Shown: one piece after another, positions 52,343 to 61,468 of the stretch
How positions within the stretch are numbered: the stretch's first letter is position 1
Layout of the letters: every line of letters begins with the position of its first letter
Source: Brucella tritici
Lineage (GTDB): Bacteria > Pseudomonadota > Alphaproteobacteria > Rhizobiales > Rhizobiaceae
Assembly (NCBI RefSeq): GCF_902825325.1
Contig: NZ_CADEAR010000009.1
Location: forward strand, 124,001-188,000
Reading direction: 5' to 3'
DNA length: 64,000 bases
The notes under the pieces: model-generated
The model's input: the letters and a program-made list of their open reading frames with translations, nothing else
Database searches by the model: none
What the model was told of the DNA's origin: nothing
Translations under genes and position numbers: made by a program

Positions 52343-53851
52343 ATGTCAACGCATGCTGACTGGAACGCGGCCTCGCTTGCCGCGAAAGTCTTTTCGAGAA
52401 CGTGGGCCAAGGATGAGCCGGGCGGCGTTATCATCGGCTTCGGCCCAGACGGTGTTAAGTTTGCCTATGCGAGCGGGCTTGAAAGCCTTTCCACAGGTGT
52501 ACCGTTTACGGCGAATACTGTTGTTCGCTATGCATCAGTCACGAAACATGCGTTCTGTGCGATGGTTCTCAAGCATAGCGATATCATCAGCCTCGAGGAT
52601 CGGCTGGGAGACCATCTGCCGGAATTGCAAAGTCCGCTAGCCGATGTCACCGTCGGTCGCGCGCTCGACATGACTGGCGGTCTGCCTGACACGCGGGAAT
52701 GCCTCACCCTTCTGGGGCTGTCGGTTTACACAGAGACGGAAGCTAGTCAGCTTCTGGATTATCTTGCCTCTCTGAACCGTCTCAATTTCGATGCGGGTTC
52801 GGAGATTTCCTATTCCAATACAGGCTACCGTCTGGTGGAAGCCGCGCTGGAGCGGAAGGGGTTTCGCTTCAAAGATTTCGTGAAGTCGGATATTGTTGCA
52901 CCTCTCGATATTTTCATGGAAGCGCCGGACGTGTGGAATGATCCGGTCGCAGGTTTGGTCCCCGGTTACTGGAAGTCCGGCGAGAAATGGCAGCTCAGCT
53001 CTGCTGGTCTGCATATTTCGGCTTCTGGCAGCTTGACTGGGAGCGGCATGGCGCTGACCAAATGGGCGCAGGCGCTCGTCAATGGCGAGGGGCCTTTCAA
53101 AGGCTTGCTCGATAAGCTGTCAGCCGATCGCCATCTTGCTGACGGACGGGTGACCGGTTACGGGCTTGGATTGCGGTGGAACGTAGTGGCTGGCAAGCGC
53201 TTTGTTGGACATGGTGGCTCGCATCCCGGCTACAAGAGCTACTTTTTGCTCGATCCAGCCGCGAAAACCGGCATGATTGTTGTTTCAAATCGTGAAGACG
53301 CCAACACTTATAAGATGGCGCGCGATTGCATGGCCGCACTCAACGGTTTGTCACTGCCGGAGACCAACGGCACGATCCCAGACGGGCTTTATGTGACGGA
53401 GAACGGGCCGTTCTGGCTGGAAATGCGCAATGGCATAGCTAACTGGCTCGATTCCGAAGACACGCTTTACGATATTGGCGATGGCTGGTTCTCATCCCTG
53501 TCGCCATCTTCACCAGTTCAGCTCCGCTGGACGGGTACGGATTTGGAAGGCGAGATAGGCTATGTGTCTCGCCGGTTGAAGCCGGTCACAGTAAAACCTA
53601 TCTGCCGGGAATTCGACGGCCACTGGCAGGCGTCGCCCTATGGCGCCAGTTTCGATATCAAGGATGGCCACCTCATCATGGGCATAGGTCCTGTGCGCCG
53701 TGCCATGCCGCTGGAAGATTTCGGCCAGGGGCGCGCGCTTTTCACGTTGCATGACGGTCCGTGGACCAAGCGCGTCTGTTTGCATAAACTTGATGATAAT
53801 CGTGTTGAACTGGTTTTAAACCGCAGCAGAATGATTGAATACGTCCGTTAA
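52343..53851 (+). CDS. D-aminopeptidase-like serine hydrolase (S12/penicillin-recognising fold)
   Basis: A 502-residue enzyme of the beta-lactamase/DD-peptidase fold. Catalytic motifs: Ser65-V-T-Lys68 (SVTKHAF), Tyr157-S-Asn159 (SYSNTGY), His290-G-G (VGHGGSHPG). The first 330 residues are catalytic; the remaining 170 (GLYVTENGPFWLEM ... REFDGHWQASPYGASF) look like two beta-rich barrel domains. This order, spacing and length match D-aminopeptidase (DAP, about 520 residues) of Ochrobactrum anthropi, which releases N-terminal D-residues. No signal peptide is seen. Placement after the importer supports cleavage of imported peptides. Exact specificity is unproven. Confidence 0.85.
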   Translation: MSTHADWNAASLAAKVFSRTWAKDEPGGVIIGFGPDGVKFAYASGLESLSTGVPFTANTVVRYASVTKHAFCAMVLKHSDIISLEDRLGDHLPELQSPLADVTVGRALDMTGGLPDTRECLTLLGLSVYTETEASQLLDYLASLNRLNFDAGSEISYSNTGYRLVEAALERKGFRFKDFVKSDIVAPLDIFMEAPDVWNDPVAGLVPGYWKSGEKWQLSSAGLHISASGSLTGSGMALTKWAQALVNGEGPFKGLLDKLSADRHLADGRVTGYGLGLRWNVVAGKRFVGHGGSHPGYKSYFLLDPAAKTGMIVVSNREDANTYKMARDCMAALNGLSLPETNGTIPDGLYVTENGPFWLEMRNGIANWLDSEDTLYDIGDGWFSSLSPSSPVQLRWTGTDLEGEIGYVSRRLKPVTVKPICREFDGHWQASPYGASFDIKDGHLIMGIGPVRRAMPLEDFGQGRALFTLHDGPWTKRVCLHKLDDNRVELVLNRSRMIEYVR

Positions 53852-53955
53852 ATTTGGACATCCGAACGTTATAAATGCGGCGGAAGGGTGACCTTACCGC
53901 TGCGCCTTGCATTGTGATAGCTTTCGACAATTGATTCCGAATGTGAGGTGGCGTG

Positions 53956-55647
53956 ATGCTGGAACGGATGATCGATCAGGGTGTAGGTCGGGAGCCCGCC
54001 GACATCGTCTTGAAGAACGGACGTTTCTTCGATCTCGTAACAGGAGAGCTTGTCGAAAGCGATGTAGCGATCTGCGGCGACCGAATTGTCGGCACATTCG
54101 GCAATTATCAGGGCAAGCGTGAAATCGACATTTCCGGGCGGATTGCCGTGCCTGGATTTATCGATACGCACCTTCACATAGAATCCTCGCACGTAACGCC
54201 ACATGAGTTTGACCGGTGTGTATTGCCGCAGGGCGTCACTACGGTGATCTGCGATCCGCACGAAATTGCAAATGTGCTGGGTGCAGAAGGCATAAAATTT
54301 TTCCTCGATAGTGCGTTGGAAACCATCATGGATATTCGCGTGCAGCTTTCGAGTTGCGTGCCAGCGACCCATATGGAAACGTCTGGCGCTAAACTCCTGA
54401 TTGATGATCTGTTGCCTTTTGCTGACCATCCCCAGGTGATTGGACTTGCAGAATTCATGAATTTTCCAGGTGTTCTGGCGAAAGACCCAGAATGCATGGC
54501 GAAGCTCAAGGCGTTTCAAGGGCGGCACATCGATGGCCATGCACCTCTTCTGCGCGGTTTTGATCTGAATGGCTATATTTCCGCAGGCATTCGTACCGAA
54601 CACGAGGCGACAACTGCGGAAGAAGCGCTCGAAAAGATGCGCAAGGGTATGCATGTGCTAGTGCGTGAAGGGTCTGTTTCCAAAGATCTAAAGGCGCTTA
54701 TGCCGATTATGACCGAGCGTCACGCACAGTTTCTGGCGCTATGCACGGATGACCGTAATCCGCTGGATATCGCCGATCAGGGACATCTGGATTATCTTAT
54801 TCGTACGGCAATTGCAGGCGGTGTTGAGCCGATTGCCATTTATCGAGCCGCGAGCATTTCTGCGGCACGTGCTTTCGGTCTTTTCGACCGCGGCTTGGTT
54901 GCGCCGGGCCAGCGCGCCGACCTCGTTGTAGTGGATAGTCTCGAAGGCTGTCACGCAGAAATCGTGCTGTCTGCAGGTAGGGTGGTTTCAGACGATTTAT
55001 TTGCCACTCGTCAGCCTGTTGCTCCTGTCGGGCGCAATAGTGTCAAGGCACCCAAAGTCAGCGCATCCAGTTTCCGTTCTCACTCAAACAGCGGGAAAAC
55101 CCGTGCAATCGGGATCATTCCCGGCAAGATTATTACCGAGAGCCTCGAATTCGACCTCAAGGTCGGACCGAACGGCGTCGAGCCTGATTTCGAAAAAGAT
55201 GTCGTCAAGATCGCCGTTGTCGAACGTCACGGCAAAAATGGAAATATTGCGACCGGCTTTGTGCATGGATTCGGCTTGAAATCGGGTGCTATCGCCTCAA
55301 CCGTCAGTCATGACAGCCATAATATCTGTGTGGTGGGCACATCCGACGAAGATATTGCGGCGGCTGCAAACCGTTTGGGTGAAATTGAAGGTGGTTTTGT
55401 CGTCGTGCGTGATGGCAAGGTGTTGGCTGAAATGCCTTTGCCCATTGCCGGATTGATGAGCGCCGAGCCATACGAAACCGTTCGCGACCAGCTTCGTGTG
55501 CTGCGTCACGCAGCCGAAGAACTGGGCTCGGTTCTGGAAGAGCCATTCTTGCAACTGGCCTTCATCGCCCTGCCAGTGATCCCGCATCTCAAGATTACCG
55601 ACAGAGGTCTCGTGGATGTCGATAAGTTCGAGTTTGTTGGCAACTGA
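53956..55647 (+). CDS. ade: Adenine deaminase
   Basis: A 563-residue metal-dependent amidohydrolase converting adenine to hypoxanthine. The metal motif [12 protein letters not shown] (about residues 73-84) and [11 protein letters not shown] follow the adenine-deaminase (Ade/AdeC) pattern, with GHAPLLRG and VREGS-type segments and a C-terminal domain ([12 protein letters not shown]). Start: ATG at 53956 with GAGG 7 bases upstream; a GTG directly before it (53953) is the alternative. It lies 104 bases after the D-aminopeptidase-like gene, possibly in the same transcript. Its functional tie to peptides is unclear. Confidence 0.94.
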   Translation: MLERMIDQGVGREPADIVLKNGRFFDLVTGELVESDVAICGDRIVGTFGNYQGKREIDISGRIAVPGFIDTHLHIESSHVTPHEFDRCVLPQGVTTVICDPHEIANVLGAEGIKFFLDSALETIMDIRVQLSSCVPATHMETSGAKLLIDDLLPFADHPQVIGLAEFMNFPGVLAKDPECMAKLKAFQGRHIDGHAPLLRGFDLNGYISAGIRTEHEATTAEEALEKMRKGMHVLVREGSVSKDLKALMPIMTERHAQFLALCTDDRNPLDIADQGHLDYLIRTAIAGGVEPIAIYRAASISAARAFGLFDRGLVAPGQRADLVVVDSLEGCHAEIVLSAGRVVSDDLFATRQPVAPVGRNSVKAPKVSASSFRSHSNSGKTRAIGIIPGKIITESLEFDLKVGPNGVEPDFEKDVVKIAVVERHGKNGNIATGFVHGFGLKSGAIASTVSHDSHNICVVGTSDEDIAAAANRLGEIEGGFVVVRDGKVLAEMPLPIAGLMSAEPYETVRDQLRVLRHAAEELGSVLEEPFLQLAFIALPVIPHLKITDRGLVDVDKFEFVGN

Positions 55648-56364
55648 TTAGTGCAGGCCGCCGACACCCAGCAGTTCTTCGACAGTTTGTTGGTTTTCGC
55701 CGAGTTCTGCCGATGTACCTGACCACGCGATGCGCCCACGTTCCAGTATGATGACATGATCGGCAAAGTCGAGCGCGCTCTGGATACGTTGCTCGACGAG
55801 CAGGATCGTCATGTCGCCCTTTTGCGCCAAGGTTGAAAATGCGGTCATCAGTTCTTCGCAGATGACGGGAGCAAGCCCTTCCAGCGGCTCATCCAACAGA
55901 AGCACCGTCGGTCGCCCGAGAATGCTCCGCGCGGTGGAAAGCATCTGTTGTTCGCCGCCGGAAAGTTGTGAGCCAAGATTACTGCGTCGCTCCTTCAGAC
56001 GCGGAAACATCGCATAGGCTTCTTCTAGCGCATCCTTTGGCCGGTTCTTGAGGCCAACGAAGAGGTTTTCTTCGACGGTGAGGGTTGGAAAAACATCCCG
56101 AGTTTGCGGTACATAGCCAAGACCGGCAATTGCGCGCGCCGCCGATGGAAGCGTGGCTATATTCTTCCCACTCAGCAGAATTTCACCGCCATAACGACGG
56201 GTTTGACCTGCGATGGTAGCAAAGAGGCTGGTCTTGCCGACGCCGTTGCGGCCCAGAATGGCAAGCCGCGATCCCGGTTCCGCCTTGAATGAGACGTCCT
56301 CGATGACGCGTGTCGGGCCGTAACCGGAAGAGAGGTTGCGAACTTCAATTGAGGCGGCACTCAT
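55648..56364 (-). CDS. Branched-chain-type ABC transporter ATP-binding protein (LivF family)
   Basis: A 238-residue ATPase. Walker A GRNGVGKT (38-45), signature LSGGEQQMLSTARSI, Walker B VLLLDEPLEGLAP. Last gene of the LivHMGF-type importer next to pcaDCHGB. In Sinorhizobium such an importer (PcaMNVWX) takes up protocatechuate; this protein would correspond to one of its ATPases. Its stop codon lies directly against that of adenine deaminase on the other strand, with no bases between. Confidence 0.92.
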   Translation of the reverse strand: MSAASIEVRNLSSGYGPTRVIEDVSFKAEPGSRLAILGRNGVGKTSLFATIAGQTRRYGGEILLSGKNIATLPSAARAIAGLGYVPQTRDVFPTLTVEENLFVGLKNRPKDALEEAYAMFPRLKERRSNLGSQLSGGEQQMLSTARSILGRPTVLLLDEPLEGLAPVICEELMTAFSTLAQKGDMTILLVEQRIQSALDFADHVIILERGRIAWSGTSAELGENQQTVEELLGVGGLH

Positions 56365-57110
56365 TGTGCATAGCTCCCGAGATAGGCTTCGCGGACGCGA
56401 GCGTCCTGCACGACATCTTCTGGCAATCCGTCAAAAATTACGGTTCCGGCGGCGAGCACGACCACGCGCTTTGCAAAGCGAAAAACGAGGTCCATGTCGT
56501 GCTCAATCATTAGAACTGCGAGATCTGCCGGCAGACGATCGAGCGCTTCTTCAATGCGACCCGTATCGCTTTGCGGAACACCAGCGGCGGGTTCATCAAG
56601 CAGTAGCACTTTGGGACGAAGCGCCAAAGCAAGGGCAATTTCCAGAAGCCGCTGTTGGCCATATGCGATATCGCTCACCCTTAATTGCCTTAGATGCAGA
56701 AGCCCGAGCGCTTCAAGAATATCGCGAACCTCATCCATGACTTCCGGCATGTTGCTATAGTTGCCGAGAATGCGTCCCGTCTTGCCTTCGCGTTGCAGGA
56801 CAGCGAGAGCCACGTGTTCTTCGGGCGTCATGTCAAAAAAGAGACGGGTAACCTGAAATGAACGCACCAGCCCGCGTCTGACACGTTGCATGGCGTTAAG
56901 TTTGGAGACATTCTCGCCGCCCAATGCCACGGTGCCGGAGGTCGCCGCGAGGTTGCCTGTAACAAGATTGACGAAAGTGGTTTTGCCCGCGCCGTTAGGA
57001 CCAATGAGGGCGACACGGTCGCCTTTCGCCATGCTAAGCGATACATCGTTCGTGACCGCCAGACCGCCGAAATTCTTGCGCAGTTTCGTTACTTCAAACA
57101 CTGTGCTCAT
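56361..57110 (-). CDS. Branched-chain-type ABC transporter ATP-binding protein (LivG family)
   Basis: A 249-residue ATPase; ATG at 57110 (MSTVFEVTKLRKNF) inside a longer open frame that overlaps the permease gene. Walker A GPNGAGKTT (37-45), a LivG-type Q-loop region (RRGLVRSFQVTRLFF), Walker B VLLLDEPAAGV. The signature is atypical: SDIAYGQQRLLEIALAL with AYGQQ in place of LSGGQ, as is normal for LivG proteins. Overlaps neighbours by 4 bases. Confidence 0.92.
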   Translation of the reverse strand: MSTVFEVTKLRKNFGGLAVTNDVSLSMAKGDRVALIGPNGAGKTTFVNLVTGNLAATSGTVALGGENVSKLNAMQRVRRGLVRSFQVTRLFFDMTPEEHVALAVLQREGKTGRILGNYSNMPEVMDEVRDILEALGLLHLRQLRVSDIAYGQQRLLEIALALALRPKVLLLDEPAAGVPQSDTGRIEEALDRLPADLAVLMIEHDMDLVFRFAKRVVVLAAGTVIFDGLPEDVVQDARVREAYLGSYAQ

Positions 57111-58093
57111 TTGTGATGCGCCTTCTTTTCGAAGTAATAGGCCACGGTTCCATAGAGGCCGCGCGGCGCAAACAGCACGACGGCGATCAGCAGGGCGCCA
57201 ACCATCGTAAGCCAGTGGAAGGGGTTTGCAGCAGAGACGAGGTCTTCGAACCACATGAATACAACTGTGCCAATCAGCCCGCCGAACAGCGATCCGGTGC
57301 CCCCCAGAACCAACATGACAAGGGCTTCCGCTGACATGGTGAAGCTGAGGCTATCGAGGCCAACGACCTGAGTGGAAATTGCGTTGAGCGCGCCGCCAAT
57401 GCCGGCGACAGCACCCGAAATGACATACATACGAAGCTGCGTGGACTGAACCGAAGCGCCCATCGCATGAATGCGAGTCGGGTCTTCTTTCACTCCCCGG
57501 CAAAGCATGCCGAAGGGTGAGCGTACAACATAACGCAGGAAAATGAAGGAAACGAGCAGCAGGACGACAGCGTAGATATAGACTGTATGTCCGTAGAGAT
57601 CGAACTCGAACATGCCGAAAATGGGATCGGGCGAAATGCCGCTTAGCCCATCGCTCCCGCCAGTCCAATTTGATGCTTTATTGGCGGCTTCGTGGAACAG
57701 ATGAACAACGGCGATCGACAGAACGAGTTGTGCCAGTCCATGAGCGCGCAGGATGATCGTACCGGAAATAAGCCCGGTGATGGCGCCTGCAACAAGACCG
57801 ATAAGTGTCATTAGTATCGGGTCGGTAATACCGAAATGGGCAGCAGCGATGCCAGCACCATAGGCACCAGCTCCAAACAACGCAGCGTGACCAAGCGTTG
57901 CTATACCGCAATAGCCTGTCACGAGGTCGAGAGACAAGACAAGTAGGGCAATGGCAATAATGCGGGTCAACAATGCCAGATTGTCGGGGAACAGAAACCA
58001 GCCAACCACGCTGGCCGCAGTAATGGCCACGACGCCAATGAGACCTGCATAGGAATGACGAGGTTGGGAAAGATTTTGCGTCATATCGGTCAT
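57107..58093 (-). CDS. Branched-chain-type ABC transporter permease (LivM family)
   Basis: A 328-residue inner-membrane permease with about nine helices. Typical LivM stretches: VTGYCGIATLGHAALFGAGAY near residue 60, and SAEALVMLVLGGTGSLFGGLIG with RGLYG at the end. It overlaps the LivH-type gene and the LivG-type gene by 4 bases each, so the permease/ATPase genes form a fully overlapped unit. Confidence 0.93.
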   Translation of the reverse strand: MTDMTQNLSQPRHSYAGLIGVVAITAASVVGWFLFPDNLALLTRIIAIALLVLSLDLVTGYCGIATLGHAALFGAGAYGAGIAAAHFGITDPILMTLIGLVAGAITGLISGTIILRAHGLAQLVLSIAVVHLFHEAANKASNWTGGSDGLSGISPDPIFGMFEFDLYGHTVYIYAVVLLLVSFIFLRYVVRSPFGMLCRGVKEDPTRIHAMGASVQSTQLRMYVISGAVAGIGGALNAISTQVVGLDSLSFTMSAEALVMLVLGGTGSLFGGLIGTVVFMWFEDLVSAANPFHWLTMVGALLIAVVLFAPRGLYGTVAYYFEKKAHHK

Positions 58094-58959
58094 TTCCGGG
58101 CCAGCCTTCCTGCAAGACCGCGCGGGAATAAGGTCACAATGACGATCACCGCCAGATAAAAGAAGAACTCGCCATATTCCGGTGCCAGATAACGACCGGT
58201 TGTATCGATTGCACCGAGCAGAAGACAGGCAATCAACGCTCCCGGTATGGAGCCTGCACCGCCAACGGAGACGACAACCAGAAATGTCACCATGTAGCGG
58301 AGTGCATAATAGGGTTCGACGGGCAAAAGTTCGGCACCAACAACGCCGCCGAAAGCTGCGAGCCCGATGGCAAGCGCAAAGCTGATCGCGTAAACAATTT
58401 CAGTCCGCACGCCGAGGGCTGCCGCCATGTTGGCATTGTCGACGGCAGCTCGCAGTTTCACGCCGAAGGCTGTTCGTTCGATGATGTACCAAAGGCCGAG
58501 AGCCACGGCGAATCCGCATCCGATTGCAAAGACGCGATGTTTCGCAATGGAGCGAAAACCAAGGTCAACCGATCCACGCAACATTTCAGGCAAAGGAATG
58601 GTCTTCAGCGTCGGTCCGAATATATAATTGGTGAGACCGATGATGCAGAAAGTGATGCCGATGGTCATCAGCACCTGTGTCAGTTCAGGCGCCCCATAAA
58701 TGCGCCGATAGAGCAGTCTCTCCACCGGAACGGCGATTATCATCGTGCCGACAACGGCGATGATGATCGCAAAGCCGTAATTGAGGCCAAGCTGCTGGGC
58801 AGCATAGGATGCGAAGTAGCCGCCGATCATTGCAAATGCGCCGTGAGCGAGATTGACGACGCGCATCAAGCCCATGGTGACTGAAAGGCCGATGGAAATG
58901 ACGAAAAGCACCATGCCATAGGCGAGGGCATCGACAGCAATGCTGAGCACAGTCTGCAT
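58090..58959 (-). CDS. Branched-chain-type ABC transporter permease (LivH family)
   Basis: A 289-residue permease with about eight helices. LivH motifs: GLSVTMGLMRVVNLAHGAFAMIGGYF near the N-terminus, AAFGGVVGAELLPVEPYYALRYMV in the second half, and GGAGSIPGALIACLLLGAIDT. It is separated from the binding-protein gene by 138 bases with a strong hairpin. Confidence 0.93.
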   Translation of the reverse strand: MQTVLSIAVDALAYGMVLFVISIGLSVTMGLMRVVNLAHGAFAMIGGYFASYAAQQLGLNYGFAIIIAVVGTMIIAVPVERLLYRRIYGAPELTQVLMTIGITFCIIGLTNYIFGPTLKTIPLPEMLRGSVDLGFRSIAKHRVFAIGCGFAVALGLWYIIERTAFGVKLRAAVDNANMAAALGVRTEIVYAISFALAIGLAAFGGVVGAELLPVEPYYALRYMVTFLVVVSVGGAGSIPGALIACLLLGAIDTTGRYLAPEYGEFFFYLAVIVIVTLFPRGLAGRLARK

Positions 58960-58976
58960 TGAGTGGTCCTGTTGGG

Positions 58977-59013
58977 CGTACCCCCAAAAGCGGAAAAGGG
59001 CTTTCGGGGTACG
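58977..59013 (-). promoter_or_regulatory. Intercistronic hairpin between binding-protein and LivH-type genes
   Basis: CGTACCCC/GGGGTACG (58977-58984 with 59006-59013) encloses a second pairing AAAGC/GCTTT, giving a two-part stem. No T-run follows on the minus strand, so it looks like a stabilising or attenuating structure downstream of the binding-protein gene. Confidence 0.55.
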
Positions 59014-59097
59014 TGTTAAAATACGCAGTTATGAGCCACGAGCATGCATGCTTTAAGGCTGTTCAGCCATCAAGACGTTGACTATTGAATGCCAGAG

Positions 59098-60270
59098 CTA
59101 CTGAGCTTTTAGGCCGGGGTCGCCCTGCTTCTCGAAGGTCTGGATTTCTTTGTTATAGTACGTGCCGTCATCAGCTTTGGCGACTTCACGCAGATAGATG
59201 TTCTGCGTCATATGACGGCTTTCAGGGTCGATGGATACAGGGCCGCGGGGGCTAATCCATTCCATGCCTTTCACGGCCTCGACTGCTTTTTCAGCATCTT
59301 TTTCACCGCCAGTCGCTTCGATCATCTTGTAGATGACATGCATGCCGTCATAAGCGCCGACTGAAGGGAAAGACAACTCCACAGGATTGCCGATAGCCTT
59401 TCGGGCTTCCTCGACAAACTTCTTATTCTCCGGCGAGTCGTGCGAGACTGCGTAGTGGAAAGTCGTAAGAACACCGAGAGCATTCTCTCCCAGTGCCGGA
59501 AGATCAGATTCCTGTGTTAGATCGCCAGGAGCGAAAAGCTGGATGCCGGAACCCTTCAACCCGTTGTCGACATAGGACTTCATAAAGCCAAGCGTCGTTG
59601 GGCCGGATGGCAGAAAAGCAAAAACGCCTTGCGCGCCGGAATCCTTGATGCGCTGCATGATCGGACTGAAATCGTTCGTAGCGAGCGGCATGCGAATAGC
59701 TTCAACCACTTCGCCGCCAGCCTCCGTGAACGCTGCCTTGAAGGCGTTTTCCGCATCCACGCCCGGCCCATAATCGCTCACAACCGAGATGACTTTCTTT
59801 ACACCCTTATCGAGTGCGACCTTCGCAATCGGGGTTGATGTTTGCCATGTGGTGAACGATGTACGCACCACATAAGGGCTCTTCGTTACGATGGATGAGG
59901 TGGCGGCATTCATGACCACCATTGGCACATTGCCCTGTTTGAGAATGGGCGTAACCGCCATGGCGTCAGGGGTGAAGTAAAAGCCGGCGAGATATTGCAC
60001 GCCTTCCTTGACCACGAGTTCCTGCGCAAGCGCCTTGGACTGCGCTGGATCAGCCTGCGGCACATCACGATAAACGATCTCGACAGTGTCATCGCCGATC
60101 TTGTTGCCGTGCTCGGTCATATAAGCGTCGATGCCAGCCTTGAAGTTCTTCCCCTGAAGAGCAAACGGGCCTGAAAATGGGCCGATGACACCGACCTTCA
60201 CCACATCGGCATAAGCTGCTGATGTTGCAAGTGAAAAGACCGCAAGCGCGGTTAATGTGATTTTCTTCAT
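59098..60270 (-). CDS. Branched-chain-type ABC transporter substrate-binding protein, probable protocatechuate-binding
   Basis: A 390-residue periplasmic binding protein (LivK-like, type I fold) with signal peptide MKKITLTALAVFSLATSAAYA. The mature start DVVKVGVIGPFSGPFALQGK is typical. ATG at 60270 has GGAGGAG upstream; an in-frame GTG/ATG further on gives nothing better. It leads the importer operon downstream of pcaB. In Sinorhizobium meliloti the analogous protein is PcaM of the PcaQ-regulated protocatechuate importer; assignment here rests on gene order and a PcaQ-like box. An amino-acid or other aromatic-acid ligand is possible. Confidence 0.9.
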   Translation of the reverse strand: MKKITLTALAVFSLATSAAYADVVKVGVIGPFSGPFALQGKNFKAGIDAYMTEHGNKIGDDTVEIVYRDVPQADPAQSKALAQELVVKEGVQYLAGFYFTPDAMAVTPILKQGNVPMVVMNAATSSIVTKSPYVVRTSFTTWQTSTPIAKVALDKGVKKVISVVSDYGPGVDAENAFKAAFTEAGGEVVEAIRMPLATNDFSPIMQRIKDSGAQGVFAFLPSGPTTLGFMKSYVDNGLKGSGIQLFAPGDLTQESDLPALGENALGVLTTFHYAVSHDSPENKKFVEEARKAIGNPVELSFPSVGAYDGMHVIYKMIEATGGEKDAEKAVEAVKGMEWISPRGPVSIDPESRHMTQNIYLREVAKADDGTYYNKEIQTFEKQGDPGLKAQ

Positions 60271-60388
60271 GTTCTCCTCCCTATCGCCCACCATTCCCGC
60301 GCGTGACCGTCTTGTCGCAACAGGGAATGTCCTGATTTCAGCATGCCTATCTAATTGGTCATGTAAAATGAAAAATTCCTTATAAACG

Positions 60389-60404
60389 ATATCCAGATGG
60401 TTAT
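60389..60404 (-). promoter_or_regulatory. Candidate PcaQ-binding site
   Basis: On the minus strand ATAACC-ATCT-GGATAT, an inverted repeat close to the rhizobial PcaQ consensus ATAACC-N4-GGTTAA as I remember it (6 of 6 in the first half, 4 of 6 in the second). It overlaps the pcaB stop codon and lies 119 bases before the importer's binding-protein gene, a fitting place for a LysR-type activator site. Confidence 0.6.
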
Positions 60405-61465
60405 GTGTCCGAGGATTGCTCGCTTCCGATCCGAACCACCTTATCGATCAGGGTTGATGCAATCTTGAGAGCACTGCCTGTCGACGCAACGATTTGTGGC
60501 AGGATCATCCATTCGATCATCCAGGCCGAGCCGGAGCGCTCCTGCTCGTGCACCATTGCCTGATGAAGACCACCCATTTGGGCTGCATTGAAACGGGCAA
60601 GGCTGACCAGTATCTCTGCCGACACCGGATTTTGCTTGTGGGGCATGGCGGATGAACCGCCGCCGCCTGTCAAGGATAGTTCTGTACCCAGTTCAGCCAT
60701 GAGCGCAATATCTTGTCCAAATTTACCAAGACTACCCGTAATCAGCGAAAGCAGATTGCCGAACTCGACAATGAAAGCCCGCTGGCTATGCCATTGTGGG
60801 CTATGGTGCAATCCAAGTTTATCAGCCAGCAAAGCACGTAAAGCTGGTGCCTGATCGCCGAATTTTTCAAGCGTTCCAACGGCTCCTCCGAACTGCACAG
60901 GAAAGGCGATGGTATTCAGTTTGGTCTCATAAGCACCAAGCGGAATTTTCCAGCTTGAGATGCGGTCGGATACGTTGATCGGGATAGCGGGCTGCATGCG
61001 CGTATAGCCGGTCAAGATATTCTTTCCGAACGCCGTTTCAAGCAAATCGAAACGTATCGTGAGTTGCTGAATTCGCCTATGGAGAATTGTACCGACGCGC
61101 TTCAACCGCAAAATCAAGCTCGTATCGATGACATCCTGGCTCGTCGCGCCGAAATGAACATACTCGCCATAATTCGTTCCGACCGCCAGACGCAGTTCTT
61201 TTACGAATGAAGGAATGACAACACCGTCCCGCGCAGTCGCTTTTGCCAGATCGGACAGATTGGGCTCAAATGTTTCTACGGCTTGCGCGATTGCGCGTCC
61301 GGCTTCTACTGGTATGAGACCCAAGGCAGCTTGCGCTTCAGCCAGAGTCGCTTCGAAGCGAAGCATCTGCATAATGTCAGCTGCCGCCGTAAAAAGGCTT
61401 AGTATCTCTTCGTCGTCGCCGAAAAGCTGCGCCAGAAATGGATGTTCGAAGACCGAGATGCTCAT
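60401..61465 (-). CDS. pcaB: 3-carboxy-cis,cis-muconate cycloisomerase
   Basis: A 354-residue cytosolic enzyme of the fumarase/aspartase superfamily, converting beta-carboxy-cis,cis-muconate to gamma-carboxymuconolactone in protocatechuate breakdown. Signature GGGGSSAMPHKQNPVSAEI near residue 270, HFGATSQDVIDTSL near 105 and the ARDGVVIPSFV segment are present. It is about 100 residues shorter than Pseudomonas PcaB (about 450) but normal for the rhizobial type. Last gene of pcaDCHGB, 3 bases after pcaG. Confidence 0.95.
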   Translation of the reverse strand: MSISVFEHPFLAQLFGDDEEILSLFTAAADIMQMLRFEATLAEAQAALGLIPVEAGRAIAQAVETFEPNLSDLAKATARDGVVIPSFVKELRLAVGTNYGEYVHFGATSQDVIDTSLILRLKRVGTILHRRIQQLTIRFDLLETAFGKNILTGYTRMQPAIPINVSDRISSWKIPLGAYETKLNTIAFPVQFGGAVGTLEKFGDQAPALRALLADKLGLHHSPQWHSQRAFIVEFGNLLSLITGSLGKFGQDIALMAELGTELSLTGGGGSSAMPHKQNPVSAEILVSLARFNAAQMGGLHQAMVHEQERSGSAWMIEWMILPQIVASTGSALKIASTLIDKVVRIGSEQSSDT

Positions 61466-61468
61466 GCG

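Noticed and set aside
53869-54654. 261-codon minus-strand open frame over the start of adenine deaminase
   Set aside because: Adenine deaminase metal-binding motifs are read on the plus strand; the antisense frame shows no known features.
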